A stretch of DNA of 64,000 nucleotides. Origin: JACVRM01 sp963809765 (lineage in GTDB: Bacteria > Actinomycetota > Thermoleophilia > Gaiellales > Gaiellaceae). A program made the translations under genes and the position numbers. How positions within the stretch are numbered: the stretch's first letter is position 1; the number at the start of each line of letters is the position of its first letter. This document shows positions 27,201 through 40,700 of the stretch, in pieces. Below the pieces are notes generated by a model. That model was not told the origin of the DNA. It did no database searches and saw only the letters and a list, made by a program, of their open reading frames with translations. The stretch is taken from positions 248,001-312,000 of the forward strand of contig CAWEKT010000003.1 of NCBI GenBank assembly GCA_963809765.1, written 5' to 3'.

Positions 27201-30200
27201 GCCGCCGACCATGACCTTGTAGGCGACGTTCGGCGCGCTCGTCTCGAGCTGGTCGAGGTAGGCGCCGATCTGTTCGACGACGTCGTTCGCCAGCTCCGGC
27301 GAGCAGGGGTTGGCGTCCCAGGCGCCAGTATGCGCCGGCGACGCCGGCCCCCGCTCCACCCGCACGACCGCGCCGTTGATGCCGAGGTCGGTGCGGCCCG
27401 CGAGCGCGTTGAGCTTGCTCATCAGCGTCGCCGTCGCCGCGGCGCCGTGCGTCGAGATCAGGCGCGACTCGTTGACGAGGAACAGGGTGTTCGTCGCCGC
27501 GCCCAGCGTGGGCGCTGCGCCGGGAGCGCCGTTCGACATACCGCCACGCGGCGAGCAGATGCCGAGATCCGGCGGGCCGAACTGCTCCACCTCGAGCACA
27601 TACGGCTTGCTCGAGCCGCCGCCGCCGAAGTTGGAGACCTGGACGACGTAGAAGCCGGTCTCGCCCTGCGAGATGAGTTTGAGATGTTCGTCCGCGTCGC
27701 CGCGGTTGTCCGAGATCCCGCGCAGCACGTTGCCGCCCACGGTCATCGCGTCGAGCGGCAGGTCGCGCAGCCCCTCCGGCGGGAGTGCCTGCGCCGGCTG
27801 GTCGAGGGCGGACCCGGTGTCCTGCAGCTGGGTGTTCGTGAGCGGGGCCGAGCCGCCCGGCTGCGTCCGCAGCCGCGGCGCGTGCGGGCCGGAGACCGCG
27901 AGGTCGTAGTCGAGCCCCTCGGGGATGTGGCTCAGCGTCACCTCGACGCGCGACGAGTGGGAGCCGACCGGGATCCGGTAGTAGTCGACGTCGCCGGGCT
28001 CGAGATGCGAGACGTAGAGCGTGCTGCCGTCGAGGATCGGCGCGGTGTCCGGGTCATTGTTGGTGTCGCCGGGCGTGCCGAGGTTCGCGTCGAACGTCTG
28101 CTCCACGCTGATCGCCGCCGGCCCGGAGAGCACGGCCGACGCGAGGCCGTTGACGGCGATGCTGGCCGTAGCGGCGTAGCTGCCGAGGACGAGACCGGGT
28201 CGCACGCGCCAGCGCAACGTGTACGTCTCCCCCACGTCGACGGTCGTCTGCCACGTGAGCGCGCCGGGGCCGATCTGCGGCGTGAGGCTGCTTCCCGACT
28301 CACCGAGGATGAGCTGCGACGAGCCCTGGATGTACCGCCCGCCCTCGGGCAGGGTCGCCTGGATGGTGACCTGCCGCGTCGCGGTCGGGCCGCCGGTGAC
28401 TGTGAACTCGGCGTTGTACTGCACCTCGCCGCCCTCGGTCGCGAAGTCGGCCAGCGGGAAGGTGGCCAGGTCGAGCTGCGACCAGTCGAACGCCGTCTCC
28501 CCCAGGAGCAGCGTGAACAGATCGTGCAGCGTCAGCCGGACGGTCTCGCTGCCAACGACGACGGTCGGCGTCTCGAAGAGGTCGGCGAGCGTGACGGGGG
28601 CGTCTCCGCTGACGGCCTTGAGCGCGACGACGAGGTCGGCGAGCGTCACGCCGGGCAGCAGGCAGGAGGCCACATGGGCGGCGCCGAGCGTGGTCGCGCC
28701 GCAGGTGGGCGTGACGATGCCGGGCCCGATCGAGTCGAGCGGGATCGAGTCGAGGGCGATCGGCTGCGTGTGCTGGACGAAGATCGAGTCGAGCGGGATC
28801 GAGTCGAGCGGCGTGTCGCGCACTTCGATCGAGTCGAGCGGGATCGAGTCGAGCGGGATCGAGTCCAGGGCGATGGAGTCCAACGGGATCGAGTCCAGGG
28901 CGATGGAGTCCAGCGGGATCGAGTCGAGCGCAATCGAGTCGAGGGCGACACCGCGGACGGTGGCTCCGACGACCGTCTCCGTCGACGGGTCGATGACGCG
29001 CTCGCCCGGCTGGCCGGGGCCGGGGCAGGCGAAGCCGTCGAGCGCGTCGATGGCCGCGCACCACTCGGCTGCGTTCGCGCTCTCGGTGTTCGGCGGCGCC
29101 GGGTTGAGCGGGATCGAGTCGAGCGGCGTTGCGCCGAGCGCCAGGCCGGCGATCGGAATCGAGTCGAGCGCCGTCGGCGACATGTCGATGGAGTCGAGCG
29201 GCAGCGCGCCGACGTCGTCCCGCTGCGACGGCGGCAGGGCGAGCACATCGGCCAGGGTGATCGTGTTCAGCGGCACGCCCGCGAGCGGCGTGCCGGCCAG
29301 GAGCTGGTCCCAGGTGCGCGGGCGGCGTCAGCGACAGGTCGGAGAGGTAGACGCCGCCCATGCTCTCCTGGAGCAGCTCGTCCGTGAGGCCGATGGAGTC
29401 GAGCGGGATCGAATCGAGCGGGATCGAGTCGAGCGGGATCGAGTCAAGCGGGATCGAGTCCAGCGCCGCCGGCTGCGCGCCGGTGCGGCCCTGCGTCAGC
29501 GCCGACAGCGAGATGCCGCCGATCGGGACGGTCTGCGCACCGGCGGTCGCGCTCGGCTCGTCGGTCGACAGGTCGAGCGTGGCCGCGAGCGGCGCGGACG
29601 GTGCGGTGACCGTGACGCACTGCGAGAACTCGGATGTGTTGTCGTTCTCGTCGATCGCTGTTGCCGTGACGACCGAGCCGACCGTGAGCTCGACCTCCTC
29701 CGCGAAGCTGACGTCGAGCGGACCGGTCGCGCCGTAGCTGTCGAGGAGCTCCGCGCCGAGGAAGACGGCGCCTTCACCGTGCTCGCTCGCATCGCAGTCC
29801 GGGCTGGAGAAGAGCTCGACCCGGTACATGCCCGAGTACGCGGGCCACGTCGAGCGTGCCCTGAATCGTCGTACCGCCTTCGTCGGACTCGGCGAAGTCC
29901 AGACTCGGGGTAGTTCTGAAGCTCGTTGGCGCCGGTGTCGACGTCTTCGGGGTCGTTCTCCTGGACGTCCGTGAGGCCGAGGTCGATGCCGAGGCCGACG
30001 TTGTCGTCGATCGAGTTCCGGCTGATCCGGTTCCCGGTTCCGTCCGCGATCGCGATCCCGGTCGAGCTCGTGCCGTTGCCCGTGATCGTGTTGTCCTCGA
30101 TCGTGTTGTTGTCGGACAGGATGTCGACGAGCACACCCTCGCCGAGCGAATCGAGGATGAAGTTGCCGAGGATGCGGTTGTCGTCGGCGTTGTTGCTGAT

Positions 30201-33200
30201 CAGGACGTTCGCGTCCTCGCTGTTCGCGATCGTGTTGCGCGCCTCGCTCGACTCCTCGTCGCCGAGGTCGAAGCCGATCTCGTTGTCGGCCGCGCTCGCC
30301 CTGATCTCGATGCCGATGTCGTTCGGCAGGTCGGTGGTGCCGTCGGCGCCGAGCCCGATCCTGGCAGCCTTGACCCAGTTCCCGGTCGTGCCCGTGCCGG
30401 TGAGCCGCACGGCGGAAACGTCGTTCCCCGAGATGATGTTGCGGAAGTCGGTGTCGTCCGCGCCGATTCGGTTGTTGGCGGCGCCGAACTCGACGACCAC
30501 GCCGTAGCCGTTCCCCAGCGCCGCGTTGCCGGTGATGTCGGTGCCGATCCAGTTGCCCCAGACGCGGTTGTTGTTGGTGCCGGCGCCGCTGATCTCCACG
30601 CCGGCGTCCTGGTTGCCCGAGATGAGGTTGCGCAGGCGTGGGTCGGGGCCGCCGACCTCGTTGAGGGTCGCGCCGCCCATGATCATGACGCCGGTGGAGT
30701 TCGGCGCAGCGTCGAGGCCGTCCGCCGTGGTGCCGATGCGGTTGCCGACCACTTTGTTGCTGCTCGCGCCGGCGCCGGTGATCAGGACGCCCGGCTCGCC
30801 CTCGTCGCCGCTGTAGGCGATGACGTTGTAGTCGCTGCCCGTGGGCGTGTCGTTGCCGACGACGTTGTTCTGTGCGCCGCTTCGGATCTCGACGCCACTG
30901 TTGTTGTTCGCCAGGTACACCTCGCCGTCGTCGCCCGCCTCGAGCCCGATCAGGTTGCCGCGGAGGACGTTCGAGTCGCCCTCGATGATCACGCCCTGGC
31001 GGAAGCTGTCACCGATCAGGTTGCCGGGCGCTTCGCCTGCGACCGCCGCCGCGCCGCCGATCGTCGTCCCGGTGCTGTCGCTCCGGACGATGATCCCCCA
31101 CTCGTTGCCGCGGCCAAGCGTGCCGCCCGGGTCGGAGCCGATGTAGTTGCCCTGGATGATCGTGCCGCTCGAGCCGTCGACCTCGATGCCGTAGTCCCCG
31201 TTGTCCGAGATCACGTTCCGCGCCGACGCGCTGGCGCCGCCGATCTGGGCGCCGGGCGTAGCGACCACCTCGATGCCGCTGGTCTTGTTGCCCGCGCCGG
31301 CGCCGCTCGTGTTGAGACCGATGGTGTTGCCCTGGATCTGGATGCCGTCGACGGCCTCGAACAGCAGGATGCCCTGGTCGTTGTTCGAGACGACGTTCCC
31401 GGCTCCGGGTGCCGTGCCGCCGATGACGGGCGGCGCAAAGCCGGCCGAGGTCTGATCGACCGTGATGCCGATGCCGGGCGAGCACTCGCACCCGAGAGTC
31501 CACCCGGTCGTGTTGCCCACGTTGTCGCCGTCGGGGCCGATGCCGACGAGGTTCCCCTGGATCGTGCCGCCGTCCGGACTGGTGAGGTAGATGCCGTAGT
31601 CGTTGCCGCCGACGACGTTGCCGGCGGTGCCGTTGGATCCGCCGACGACCGCATCGATCGTGTCGGTGAGGTCGATGCCGACCGTGTTGCCGATCGGCGA
31701 TTGCCCGGTGTCGTCGACCCCGACGTAGTTGCCCTGGACGACCAGGTTGGGGGCTCCGTCGGCCCGGATGCCCATGCCGACGTTGCCCGAGATCACGTTG
31801 CCCCCGCCGTCGCCGCCGCCGATGGTCACGTTGGGCGAGATGCCCTGGACGTCGATGCCGTCGCTGCCGTTTCCGAGCGCGTTATCGCCGCCGACGTCCG
31901 TGCCGATGTAGTTCTCCCGGATCTCGATATTCGCGGCGGAGTCGACGAGGATGCCGTCCGTCCCGTTCGCCGAGATCACGTTCCGCTCGTCCGAGCTGCC
32001 GCCGACCTCCGTGCCGCTGGCGACCAGGCGTATGCCTGCGAACTGGTTGCCGAGGCCCGTGATCGAGGCGGGGTTGGTGCCGACGTAGTTGCCCCGGATC
32101 CGGGTGTCGGTTCCGGTGTCCTGGATGCCGTGGCCGTTGTTTCCGGAGATGACGTTGCCTTCCTCGGGATCGTTGCCCCCGATCACCGTGCCCTGCGAGC
32201 CGGCCTGGACGACGATGCCGCCGTCGGCGTTGGCGAAGGCGTAGTTGCCCGAGGAGTCGGTGCCGATCCAGTTGCCCTCGACGAGGACGTTGTCGGCGCC
32301 GCCCTGGATGAAGATGCCGGCCCCACCGAACGAGTTGATGACCAGGCCGCGGATGACCGTCCCGCCCGCGGCGTTCCCGTCGACGACAAGGCCGCTGCCG
32401 CCGTCCGTGGCGCCGCCGTAGAGCTCGACCAGCGGTGGGCTGCCGGGGGTGGGAAGGCCCTCAGTTGTGCCGTCGATGGTCACCTGCTCGGTAATGAGGG
32501 GCAGCGTGCCGTCGCCGGGAGTGATCGTGCGCGTACCGACGCCACCGATCGCGAACTGAATCGTGTCGGCGCCCGGGTTGGCGTTCGCGGCCAGGATCGC
32601 CTCGCGGAGCGTGCAGTGCGTCGTGCTGCAGCCGTCCGGCGCGTTGTCGTCGGCGACGTTGACCGTGAACGTGGGCCCGGTCTGCGGCGCGTCGGAGCCG
32701 ACCGTCATGCACTCGGAGAACTCCGAGGTGTTGCCGGCCGCGTCGGTCGCCGTGGCGGTGATCAGCCGAGTAGTCCCCCGCCGCGTTGGGCACGTTCACG
32801 GCGAAGGCCCCCAGGCCCAGGAGCGACGTCGTCACCGGCACGCTGGCGAGCCGATCCCGGCCTTCGCCGTTGCCCGACGCGTCGCAGGAGCCGTCGCCGA
32901 AGATGTCGACGGTGTAGCTCCCGCTCATCGCGCTCGAGAGGTCGCCCTCGATCTCGAGGTCCGGGCCGACCTCGTCGGCGGCCGTGATCTCGCGGGTAGT
33001 TCTGGAGGTTGTTCGGCCCCGAGTCGGAGTCGAACACGTCGTTCGCGTCGACGCCGGCGGCGCCGACCAGGTTGATCCCAAGCGCGCCGTTGTCGTAGAT
33101 CGAGTTCCTGCGGATCGCGTTGCCCGTGCCGGTGTCAGCGATGCGAACTCCGTCGAGGCCGCTGGCCGTGATCGTGTTGGGCTCGCCGGCACCGGCGCCG

Positions 33201-36200
33201 CCGATCGTGTTGTTGGCCGCGCCGGCGGCGACGTCGATGCCGTGCCCGGCGTTCGGCAGGGCGTTCGGGGCGCTCGCCTCCAGGCCGATCCGGTTGCCGC
33301 GGATGACGTTGCCGGTCGCGCTCGCCTGCTGGATGAAGATGGCGGTGTTGCCGTTGCCGGAGATGACGTTGCCCTCGCCGGCTCCCGAGCCGCCGACCGT
33401 GTTGTTCGGCGCCGAGTGGATGCTGACGCCGACGCTCGTGTTTGGCACCGACCCCGTCCCGGCGGGATTCGTGCCGATGTAGTTGCCCTGGACGACGTTG
33501 CCCGTCGAGCCGAGCGTTGCTGATCGCGACGCCCAGGAGGTTCCCTGAGATGACGTTGCGGGCACCTGCGCTCGCGCCGCCGATCACCGCGAGGGTGCCG
33601 CCATTGATGTCGACGCCGCGGCCGTTGGAGATGCCGGCCGTTCCGGCTGCGTTGGTGCCGATCAGGTTGCCCTCGACGCGCACGTTGTCCATGCCGGCGC
33701 CGATCGAGACCCCGCGGCCGTTGTTCGGGTTCACCGGGACGTTGCCGGAGATGACGTTGCCTTCGCCCGGGTCGGTGCCGCCGACGACAGCGCCGTCCGC
33801 GTTCACGCTGACCCCGATTCCCACGCCCCCGCTGATGTTGGGGAGGGCCGCGTTCCCCGTCGCGTCGAGGCCGATGTAGTTGCCGAAGAGGTCGGTGCCG
33901 GCGGCGCCGAGATTTACGCCGAAGCCGTTGCCCGAGATGACGTTGCGCGCGGCGGCGGTCGTGCCGCCGACGGTGTTGCCGGTCGCCTGGATCGAGATGC
34001 CGTAACCGGCGTTCCCGAGAGCAGCCGTGCCGTTGACGTCCGTGCCGATGTAGTTGCCGACGATCACGGCCCCGGCACCCGCGCCGATCCCGATCCCCTG
34101 GCCGTTGCCGGAGATGATGTTCCGTTCCTGCGGGATCGAGCCGCCGACTCTGGTGGGCGACCCAACGGGCGAGGCGGTGACGTTGACGCCGCTGCTGCCG
34201 TTCGCAAGGGCACCGGTGCCGGCGGCGTTCGTCCCGATCAGGTTGCCCTCGATCGTCGTCAGCTGACCCGCGTTGACGTTCACCCAGACGCCGTGCTGGG
34301 TGTTGCCCGAGATCTGGTTTCCGGGCGGCTGGCCGGCGGCAACCGTGCCGGCGCCGACAGCCGTGCCGTTCACCTGGTTCACGAGCACGCCGTTGACGTT
34401 GGGCAGTGCCGCCGTGCCGTTGACGTTCGTGCCGATCCGGTTGCCCTGCAGCGACGCGTTTGCCCCCTCGACGAGCACGCCGTTGGCGCCGTTGCCCGAG
34501 ATGACGTTCCCCTGGCTCCCGCTGCCTCCGAGCAGCACGTTCGCGGCGGTGATCCAGACGCCGTGCGACGAGTTGCCGATCGCGGCGATGCCTCCCGAGT
34601 CGGTGCCTATGCGATTGACCCACACGTCGTTGCCGGACGCGGCGAGCTGGAGCCCGTACGTGCCGTTCCCCGAGATGACGTTCGAGCCGATCAGGTTCGA
34701 GCTCGTGCCGACGAAGACGCCTGTGCCGTTGTTGCCGAGGTCGGCCGAACCGGTGGCGTCCACGCCGATGTAGTTGCCGACCACCTGGTGGCCGGTGCCG
34801 GTGCCGCTCAGGGAGACTCCCGTGTCGTTGCCCGAGATGACGTTCGTCTGGTTCACGCCGCCGATCAACACACCGTTCGCGCTCGCGCTCGTGCGGATGC
34901 CGATCGCGTTCTTGATCGCAGCCGTGCCGCTCGTGTTGGTGCCGATGTAGTTCCCCTGGATCTGCGTGCCGGTCCCGCCTGTCACCTCGATCCCGGTGCG
35001 GAAGGTGTTGCCGGAGATGACGTTGCGAGCAGCCGGCGTCGACGTCGGCCCGCCGATCAGCGCGCCGGCGCCACCCGAGATCTGGACCCCACCCCAGTTC
35101 GTGTTGCCGACGGCGCTCGCACCGTCCGCGGAAAGGCCAATCAGGTTGCCCTCGACCACGGTCGAGCTTCCCCCGCTGAGCGACACACCGGTGCCGTTGC
35201 CCGACAGGACATTGCCCTGGCCGGCTGCCTGGCCGCCGATCCGGTTGCCTGTTCCCGCCGTCACGACTACGCCGACGTCGTTCGCGCGCGCCGTCGTGCC
35301 AGCGGGATCGATGCCGACGTAGTTGCCGTAGACGAAGTTCCCGCCGGCTCCCCCAAGATTGATGCCCACGATGCTGTTGCCCGAGACGACGTTCCGGTCG
35401 GAAGCGCCTACGCCACCGATCGTGGTGCCGGAGCCGTTGACGAAGATCCCCGTGCCGTTGCTGAGCGCTGCCGTGCCGGCGGCGTTCAGGCCAACGAGGT
35501 TGCCGACGACGAGCGAGTTCGAGCGGATGTTGATCCCACCGCCGCCGTTGCCGGAGACCAGGTTCCCCCGCACAGTGACGTTCGAGACGCCGTTCGAGCT
35601 GACGCCGGCACCGCCATTGGCCACCGCCGCGGTTCCCGCAGCGTTCGTGCCCAGGTAGTTTCCCTCCACCACGTTGCCGGTGGCATTGATGTTGCTGGGG
35701 CCGATCTCGACTCCGTCGAACATGTTGCCGGAGATGACGTTTCGGTCGGCTGCCGTCGGCCCGCCGATCGTGTTCGACTGGCCGTCCACGAGCACCCCTC
35801 GGTGGTTCGCGTCGGCGACTGTGCCCGCAGCGTTGGTGCCGATGTAGTTGCCGGCGACGAGGTTGCCGGTGGCTCCGTTCGCGATGTGGATACCGCCCTT
35901 CGTGGCGGTGGTGAATCCGTTGATGGCGAACCCGCGAATGACCGAGTCGTCGGCGAGCAGGTCGAAGCCGTGCGCACTCCCAGCCGCGCTGCCGTCGAGC
36001 TGGATCTGAGCGCCCATGCCCAGGATGAATCCATCCTGAGTCGTCGCGTCGAGCTCCACCGAGTCCGTGATCTGCGGCAGCGCGGACGCAGGAGCGATGG
36101 TCTGCACGCCGAGCCCGAGGATGCCGAAGCCGATCTCGTCACTACCGACCGACGCGTTCGAGAGCGTGATCGCATCGCGGAGGCTGCAGTCCGACGGAAC

Positions 36201-36887
36201 GGCCGGGTCGCAGGTTCCCACTGAGCCGCCCGCGTTCGTGTCCACGGTGATGCCGAGCGAGAAGAGTCCTTGGAGCGTTGCATTGAAGTCACCGTTGCTG
36301 CCCGTCATGCGGAAGCCGTACGTGTCGCCCACCGAGACCGAGACCACGGTTCTGCCGGTGTAGGCGAACCCGTTCGAGGGCTCGACGCAGCAGTCGGTCG
36401 GGCCGGCGTCGATCAGGGTCGTGTAGATCGGGCCGCTGCCGGTGTCGACGTAGTACTCGAGCTTGGCGCGAACCTGGAAGAAGGCGTGAAGACCGGTCCA
36501 GTTCCAGTCGAGCACGACGTCTCCGGTCGTCGCCGAGACAGTCTCGAAGAACATCTCCCCGGTTGCGTTCTGGCCCGCCCCGCCCGGGTTCAGGTCCGGA
36601 TCGGTGTAGTCGTACTGGAACCTCGCCGGCCCGTTCGTCGCGCCGTCCCGGACGACCTCAGTGGTGAGGGTGTGCGTGCCACCGCTCGACGAGGCTGTCC
36701 CTCCGCCGGTCCACGCGGTTGCGGCGAGCGCCGGCGAGGCCGAGGCGATGAGCACGGCCAGGGATGCCAACAGCAAGAAGAGCAGGCGGCGGCTCAGGGC
36801 CGGCACGGCGGCGCGCACGCCGGTTCGGCGTGCAGACGCACCGTCGTGAGCCGCGGCGGCCGCGCCGCCGCGGGAGATCCCCGCCAT
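24236..36887 (-). CDS. Giant secreted protein 1: beta-helices, PLDSI repeats, C25-like protease (frameshifted)
   Basis: About 4,200 residues from ATG at 36887 (GAGGGACG 7 nt upstream). Approximate order: signal peptide LLFLLLASLAVLIASASPALA (34-55); a beta-domain with FFQVRAKLEYYVDTG (56-215); CSLRDA motif (about 232); parallel beta-helix with N-V-I-S-G-N / G-N-Y-I-G-T-N-A rungs (260-1280); a linker ending TSEFSECMTV; CTLREA motif (about 1425); second beta-helix (1445-2310); PLDSI repeats around 2475-2500 and 2650-2720, with VPLNTITLADVLAL and TLADL modules; DUF11-like and PPC-like beta-domains; a clan CD C25-like protease (3125-3550) with His in NAHFDHN (26733) and Cys in SVGCHAG (26601); Ig/OmpL47-like and FN3-like domains. 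Seven one-base shifts (about 33515, 32995, 32765, 29900, 29840, 29320, 24350) join the pieces. No LPXTG or C-terminal membrane anchor is seen. Confidence 0.75.
28728..28952 (-). repeat. 15-bp coding repeat, PLDSI block B of giant 1
   Basis: Units of GATCGAGTCGAGCGG and close variants (plus strand) encode I-P-L-D-S or I-A-L-D-S on the minus strand; about nine units run head-to-tail at the 28830-28952 end. Related but more scattered copies continue at 29110-29205. Confidence 0.9.
29391..29465 (-). repeat. 15-bp coding repeat, PLDSI block A of giant 1
   Basis: Five consecutive 15-bp units encode five L-D-S-I pentads, followed by the GLTDELLQESMGGVYLSDL module on the minus strand. Confidence 0.9.
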
Positions 36888-36990
36888 CACCGTCCCTCGT
36901 CCGCGAACGAGCACTCGACACTGACACTCTTCTGCCGCGTAAAGCAACCACCCCCAAGACCCTGGGAACTCTCACAGGTGGCTGGCCCCC

Positions 36991-37016
36991 GCCGCCTAGG
37001 CCGAACGGCCCATCTT
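36991..37016 (-). promoter_or_regulatory. Shared upstream element, copy A
   Basis: Read on the minus strand: AAGATGGGCC, then GTTC, then GGCCTAGGCGGC. It matches 45977-46002 at 23 of 26 positions and lies 104 bp upstream of the start of giant gene 1. TGGGCC and GGCCTA form a 6-bp hairpin (one G-T pair) with a 4-nt loop. It could be an operator, a promoter part or a structured 5' leader. Confidence 0.55.
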
Positions 37017-37169
37017 TGGGGTGACGAGGACCTATCTCACCGGCGGCCGATGACGGGTGCATCATCAGACCAGACGCTCCGGCGGACGCCCTCCTTCCGC
37101 GTCGACGCTTGAGCACCACGGGCGACGGCCAAGGTTTCGAAGGGTGGGTCGGCGCGGAATAGACCGTGC

Positions 37170-37705
37170 ATGTGGAGGCGGGTCAGGTCGGCGCTACCCC
37201 TCGTGCTCGTGAGCGCAGCTCTCGCTTCGGGTTGCAGCGCCACGGGCGGAGGCTGGATCCGGTCGCTGCGAACCCTCAGCTCGGAGAAGGCGACGTTCGC
37301 GTTGAACGCCAAGTGCAGGGACTCGGACGGGGCGGCCAGCAGGTCGCGGTCATCTTCGACGGCCATCTTCGAGTACCACGATCGACGGGGCCGGCATCTC
37401 ACGTTCACGGAGACGTCGAGCCGTTCGGGGACGTTCAGCCGGACGACTTCATGGAGTCGCCGGCATGACGTGCGACGATCTGGCAGCGTCGGAGTTCGGT
37501 CCGCCCCCGGCACTGCGACCGGTCGAGGGCACGTATCGCTCGCAGACCGAGCGGCGCCACAGGGCACGTTCGTACGTCGATGCTCGGGGACGGCGGCGAG
37601 CCCGGGCATCAGCACCGACTTCTTCTCGATCGAGCTCGACGGGCGACATCACGCACGCGAACGGCGGCGTCGTTCAGGGCGGGAACATCCAGATTCGCGA
37701 GCTGA
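37170..37705 (+). CDS. Small lipoprotein, GGGWI family (frameshifted)
   Basis: Start ATG at 37170. The signal peptide has a lipobox: SALPLVLVSAALASGCSATGG. The mature part opens GGGWIRSLRTLSSEKATFALN and then AKCRDSDG; across frames it continues AIFEYHDR, VHGDVEPFGDVQPDD, GTYRS, STDFFSIELDG and ITHANGGVVQGGNIQI near 37690. These are recognisable pieces of a small beta-rich domain (beginning GGGWI, ending GGNIQ) common in Thermoleophilia and related secreted proteins. About four shifts are needed, and the exact stop is unclear because the frame runs into the 3' end of giant gene 2 (37728). Confidence 0.55.
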
Positions 37706-37727
37706 GCGCCGGCTGCGGCGAGCCTCA

Positions 37728-40700
37728 CTACCAGTCGGGCCAGCTCTCGATCGCGCTGTGCGCGGCCACGACCGTCGGCGGAGCTGCCGTTGGTCGGGAT
37801 CGACCATCGTGTAGAGCTCGTAGTTGATCGGCGTCGCCGGCGCACGGTTGCTCGCGAAGACGATCTGCTTGCCGTCCGTCGACCACGCGGGCGTGATGTC
37901 GTTTCCCGCCTGCGTGGTCAGTCGCGTCTCCGCCCCGCCCGCTGCCGGAATCGAGTAGAGCTCGTAGTTCGCCGTGCCGTGGCGGTCGGTGGAGAAGGCG
38001 ATCGTGCTGCCGTGCCACGCCGGCTCGGTGTCGATGCCCGTCGAGCCGACGCGCTTGGTCTGGCTCGACCCGTTTGCGTTCATCACGTAGATGTCGCCCT
38101 TGCCCGTCCGCTTGCTCATGAAGGCGATCTGCTGGCCGTTCGGGCTCCACGTCGGCAGGAGGTCTTCGCCCTTGTCGGTCGTCAGACGCTGCGGGTTCGA
38201 CCCGTCGGCGTTGCATCACGTAGATGTCCCAGTTGCCGCCGCGGCTCGACGCAAAGGCGATCTTCGTCCCGTCGGGCGAGACGGACGGCGACTGGTCGAT
38301 TCCGGGATCGCTCGTCAGCTGATTGAGCCGCGAGCCGTCGGCCCTCATCGAGTAGAGGTCGCCGTTGCCGCTCCGCGAGCTCGCGAAGACGATCCGGTCG
38401 CCGGCCGGGAACCACTCGGGCTCGTTGTCGATCGCGGTGCCGCTCGTCAGCTGCGTCGGCGCTCCACCGGCCTGGGGCACGGTGTAGATGTCGCCGTTGC
38501 CGGTGCGCCTGCTCGAGAAGACGATCGGGCGGCGCACGACCTCGTACGTCACAGTCACCTGGGCGGTATGGCCGACCCCGCCGATCACGTCCGCGGCTTG
38601 CACGGTGAACGTCTTCATTCCGACAGACGCCGTGTCGATCGGGGCGCCCGGCGCGACAGGGCCGCTGCACGTCGCGGCTCCCGCGCCGCTGTCCGGGCAG
38701 GTGTAGTCGGCCGGCACGGTTGAGCCGTAGACGTACTTCCCACCCGGCGCCGGGGTCGTCACGTCGATCGTCGGCGGCGTCGTGTCGATCGCGATCACCT
38801 TGGTGCCGCGTGACCCGTCCGAGCCGAGGAACTCGAGCGTGTGAGGACCGTCGCCGGTGACGTGACCGGCACCGGTGTAGGTCACGTAGGGGTCGCCGTC
38901 GAGGCTGTACTCGATCGCCCGCGTTCGCGCTGGAGCTCAAGCGTGACAGCGACGGTGGCGCTCGTGTACCAGCCGCTGCTGTGCGGCGGCACGTTCGTCG
39001 TCGCCGTGATCGATCCCTGATTCGGCGTGGGCGGCAGAACGCTCGTCCGCTCGAGCTTCCGCCAGTGGACGCCGACGTTGCCTGCACCGTCCACCGCCTG
39101 GAGCATGTACGCGAGGTCGTTGCAGGTTCCGGTGGTCGCACCGCCGCCGCTCCAGCGATTGCCCGCGGCCGCCTTCGCAAGCTCGGCCCGCTTCCACGAG
39201 CCGTCGCAGTCCCGATAGAGCGCGAGCACGCGCTTGACCTGGTTGTTCCCGCCGCTGTCGGTGACGTCGACGGCGAACCCGAGCGTGCCGCCGACCCGCA
39301 GGAGCTCGACCGGCGCGAACGTCGGCGGAGTCCAGTCGTTGGAGACGCCGTAGTACACCCGGCCGGCCTGCTGGCTGAACAGCGTCTGGACACCCTTGCC
39401 CTCCGGGTCGCTGATCCCGTCGCTGCGGAACTGGCCGGCGAGGAGGAGCAGCAGCTGATGCACGCTGGCGCCCGGAATGTCGATCGTGGTGACGGCCTGG
39501 AGCTTGCTGGCCGAGGAGCCCTCGCCGACGAGCTCGGGCGCCGGTCTCGGACGAGTCGGGCTCGACCCGGCTCCAGGCGGCGTCGAAGCCGCCGAGGTCG
39601 CCTGGCGACACGAGGCTCTCGATGATCGCGCCGTGTGCGAGCCCGACGCCGGCGGGCTGGGTCACGTCGAGGGTCGTGAGCGGCTGGATCGGCCGGCGCG
39701 GCGTGACTTCGATCCCGCCCACGGCCTGGCCGGTCACGCGGTAGTAGTCACCGTTCGTCGGTCGTCTCCCGCACGAGCTGCGGGCTGACGTCGAACGACG
39801 CAGCCTTCAGTCCGGTGGCCGGATCGGTCGTGACCGGCAAGCGGATCGGCCGGCGGGCTGGCGGGCGCGTCGGGCCCGTAGCGGTACATCGGCAGCCCGT
39901 AGTGCGTGGTCGAGATGCTGACCTTCTCGTCGTAGAGCGTGAGCACCGTGCCGCTCGAGGGACCGAGGTACTGCTGCTTCGCAGCGACGAGCGCACGGCC
40001 GGTCGTCGGATTGAAGAGCTGCTTCCCGGGCAGGACGGACGCCCGCCCGTGCAGGGCCTCCGCGAAGAGCGCGTGGAGCCGCTCCGAGTACGCGACGACG
40101 ACGGTATCGCCGAGACCGTAGGTGGTCTGCCCTATCCACGCGATCGCGCCCTCGTCCGCGGCGGTCTCCGCGAAGTCGGATGCGAGCGGCGAGTCCTGTG
40201 AGACCGCAAGGCCGAAGACGGCGTTCGACGCGGCGAAGCCGGAGTGGCAGCCCATCGTGAACAGGAGCCGACCGTCGAGGGTTCCAGCCGCGAGGTCGCC
40301 GGTGTCGAACAGTTCGCCGCGCAGCTCGGCCTGCGGGTTGTTCAGCGCCGCGGGCAACGCGCGGTTGTGGTCGAAGTGCGCGTTCAGCGATAGGACTTGC
40401 GGTGCTCCGGACGCCGGGAAGATGCTGTCGATGAGCGACTGGCCGGGTCCAGGTGTCGCTGATCAGCTCGCTACGCCCGGCCGTGGGGAAGCTCAGCTTG
40501 ATGGTGTTCGCCGCGTCGGTCAGGAAGTCGTAGCCCGTGACGAGCGCTCGCGTCGGCGTGATGCGGCCGGAGCGCGCGATGAACTGGTCGATCTGCTTCG
40601 TGATCTGGGCAGGCGTCTCCACCAGCCGCCCGAGCGCGTGATCCGGGACGTACAGCTGGCGCCCGAACCAGTCCTTCGGGTCGCGGTCGCCGTAGAGGTC

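Noticed and set aside
24327..36224. Long plus-strand open frames opposite the giant genes (up to 917 codons)
   Set aside because: They are arginine/valine/glutamate-rich antisense shadows of high-GC codons and contain no domain motif; the minus strand carries signal peptides and repeats.
36991..37016. A c-di-GMP or other known riboswitch upstream of the giant genes
   Set aside because: The conserved core is only 26 nt, a single hairpin without any riboswitch consensus.
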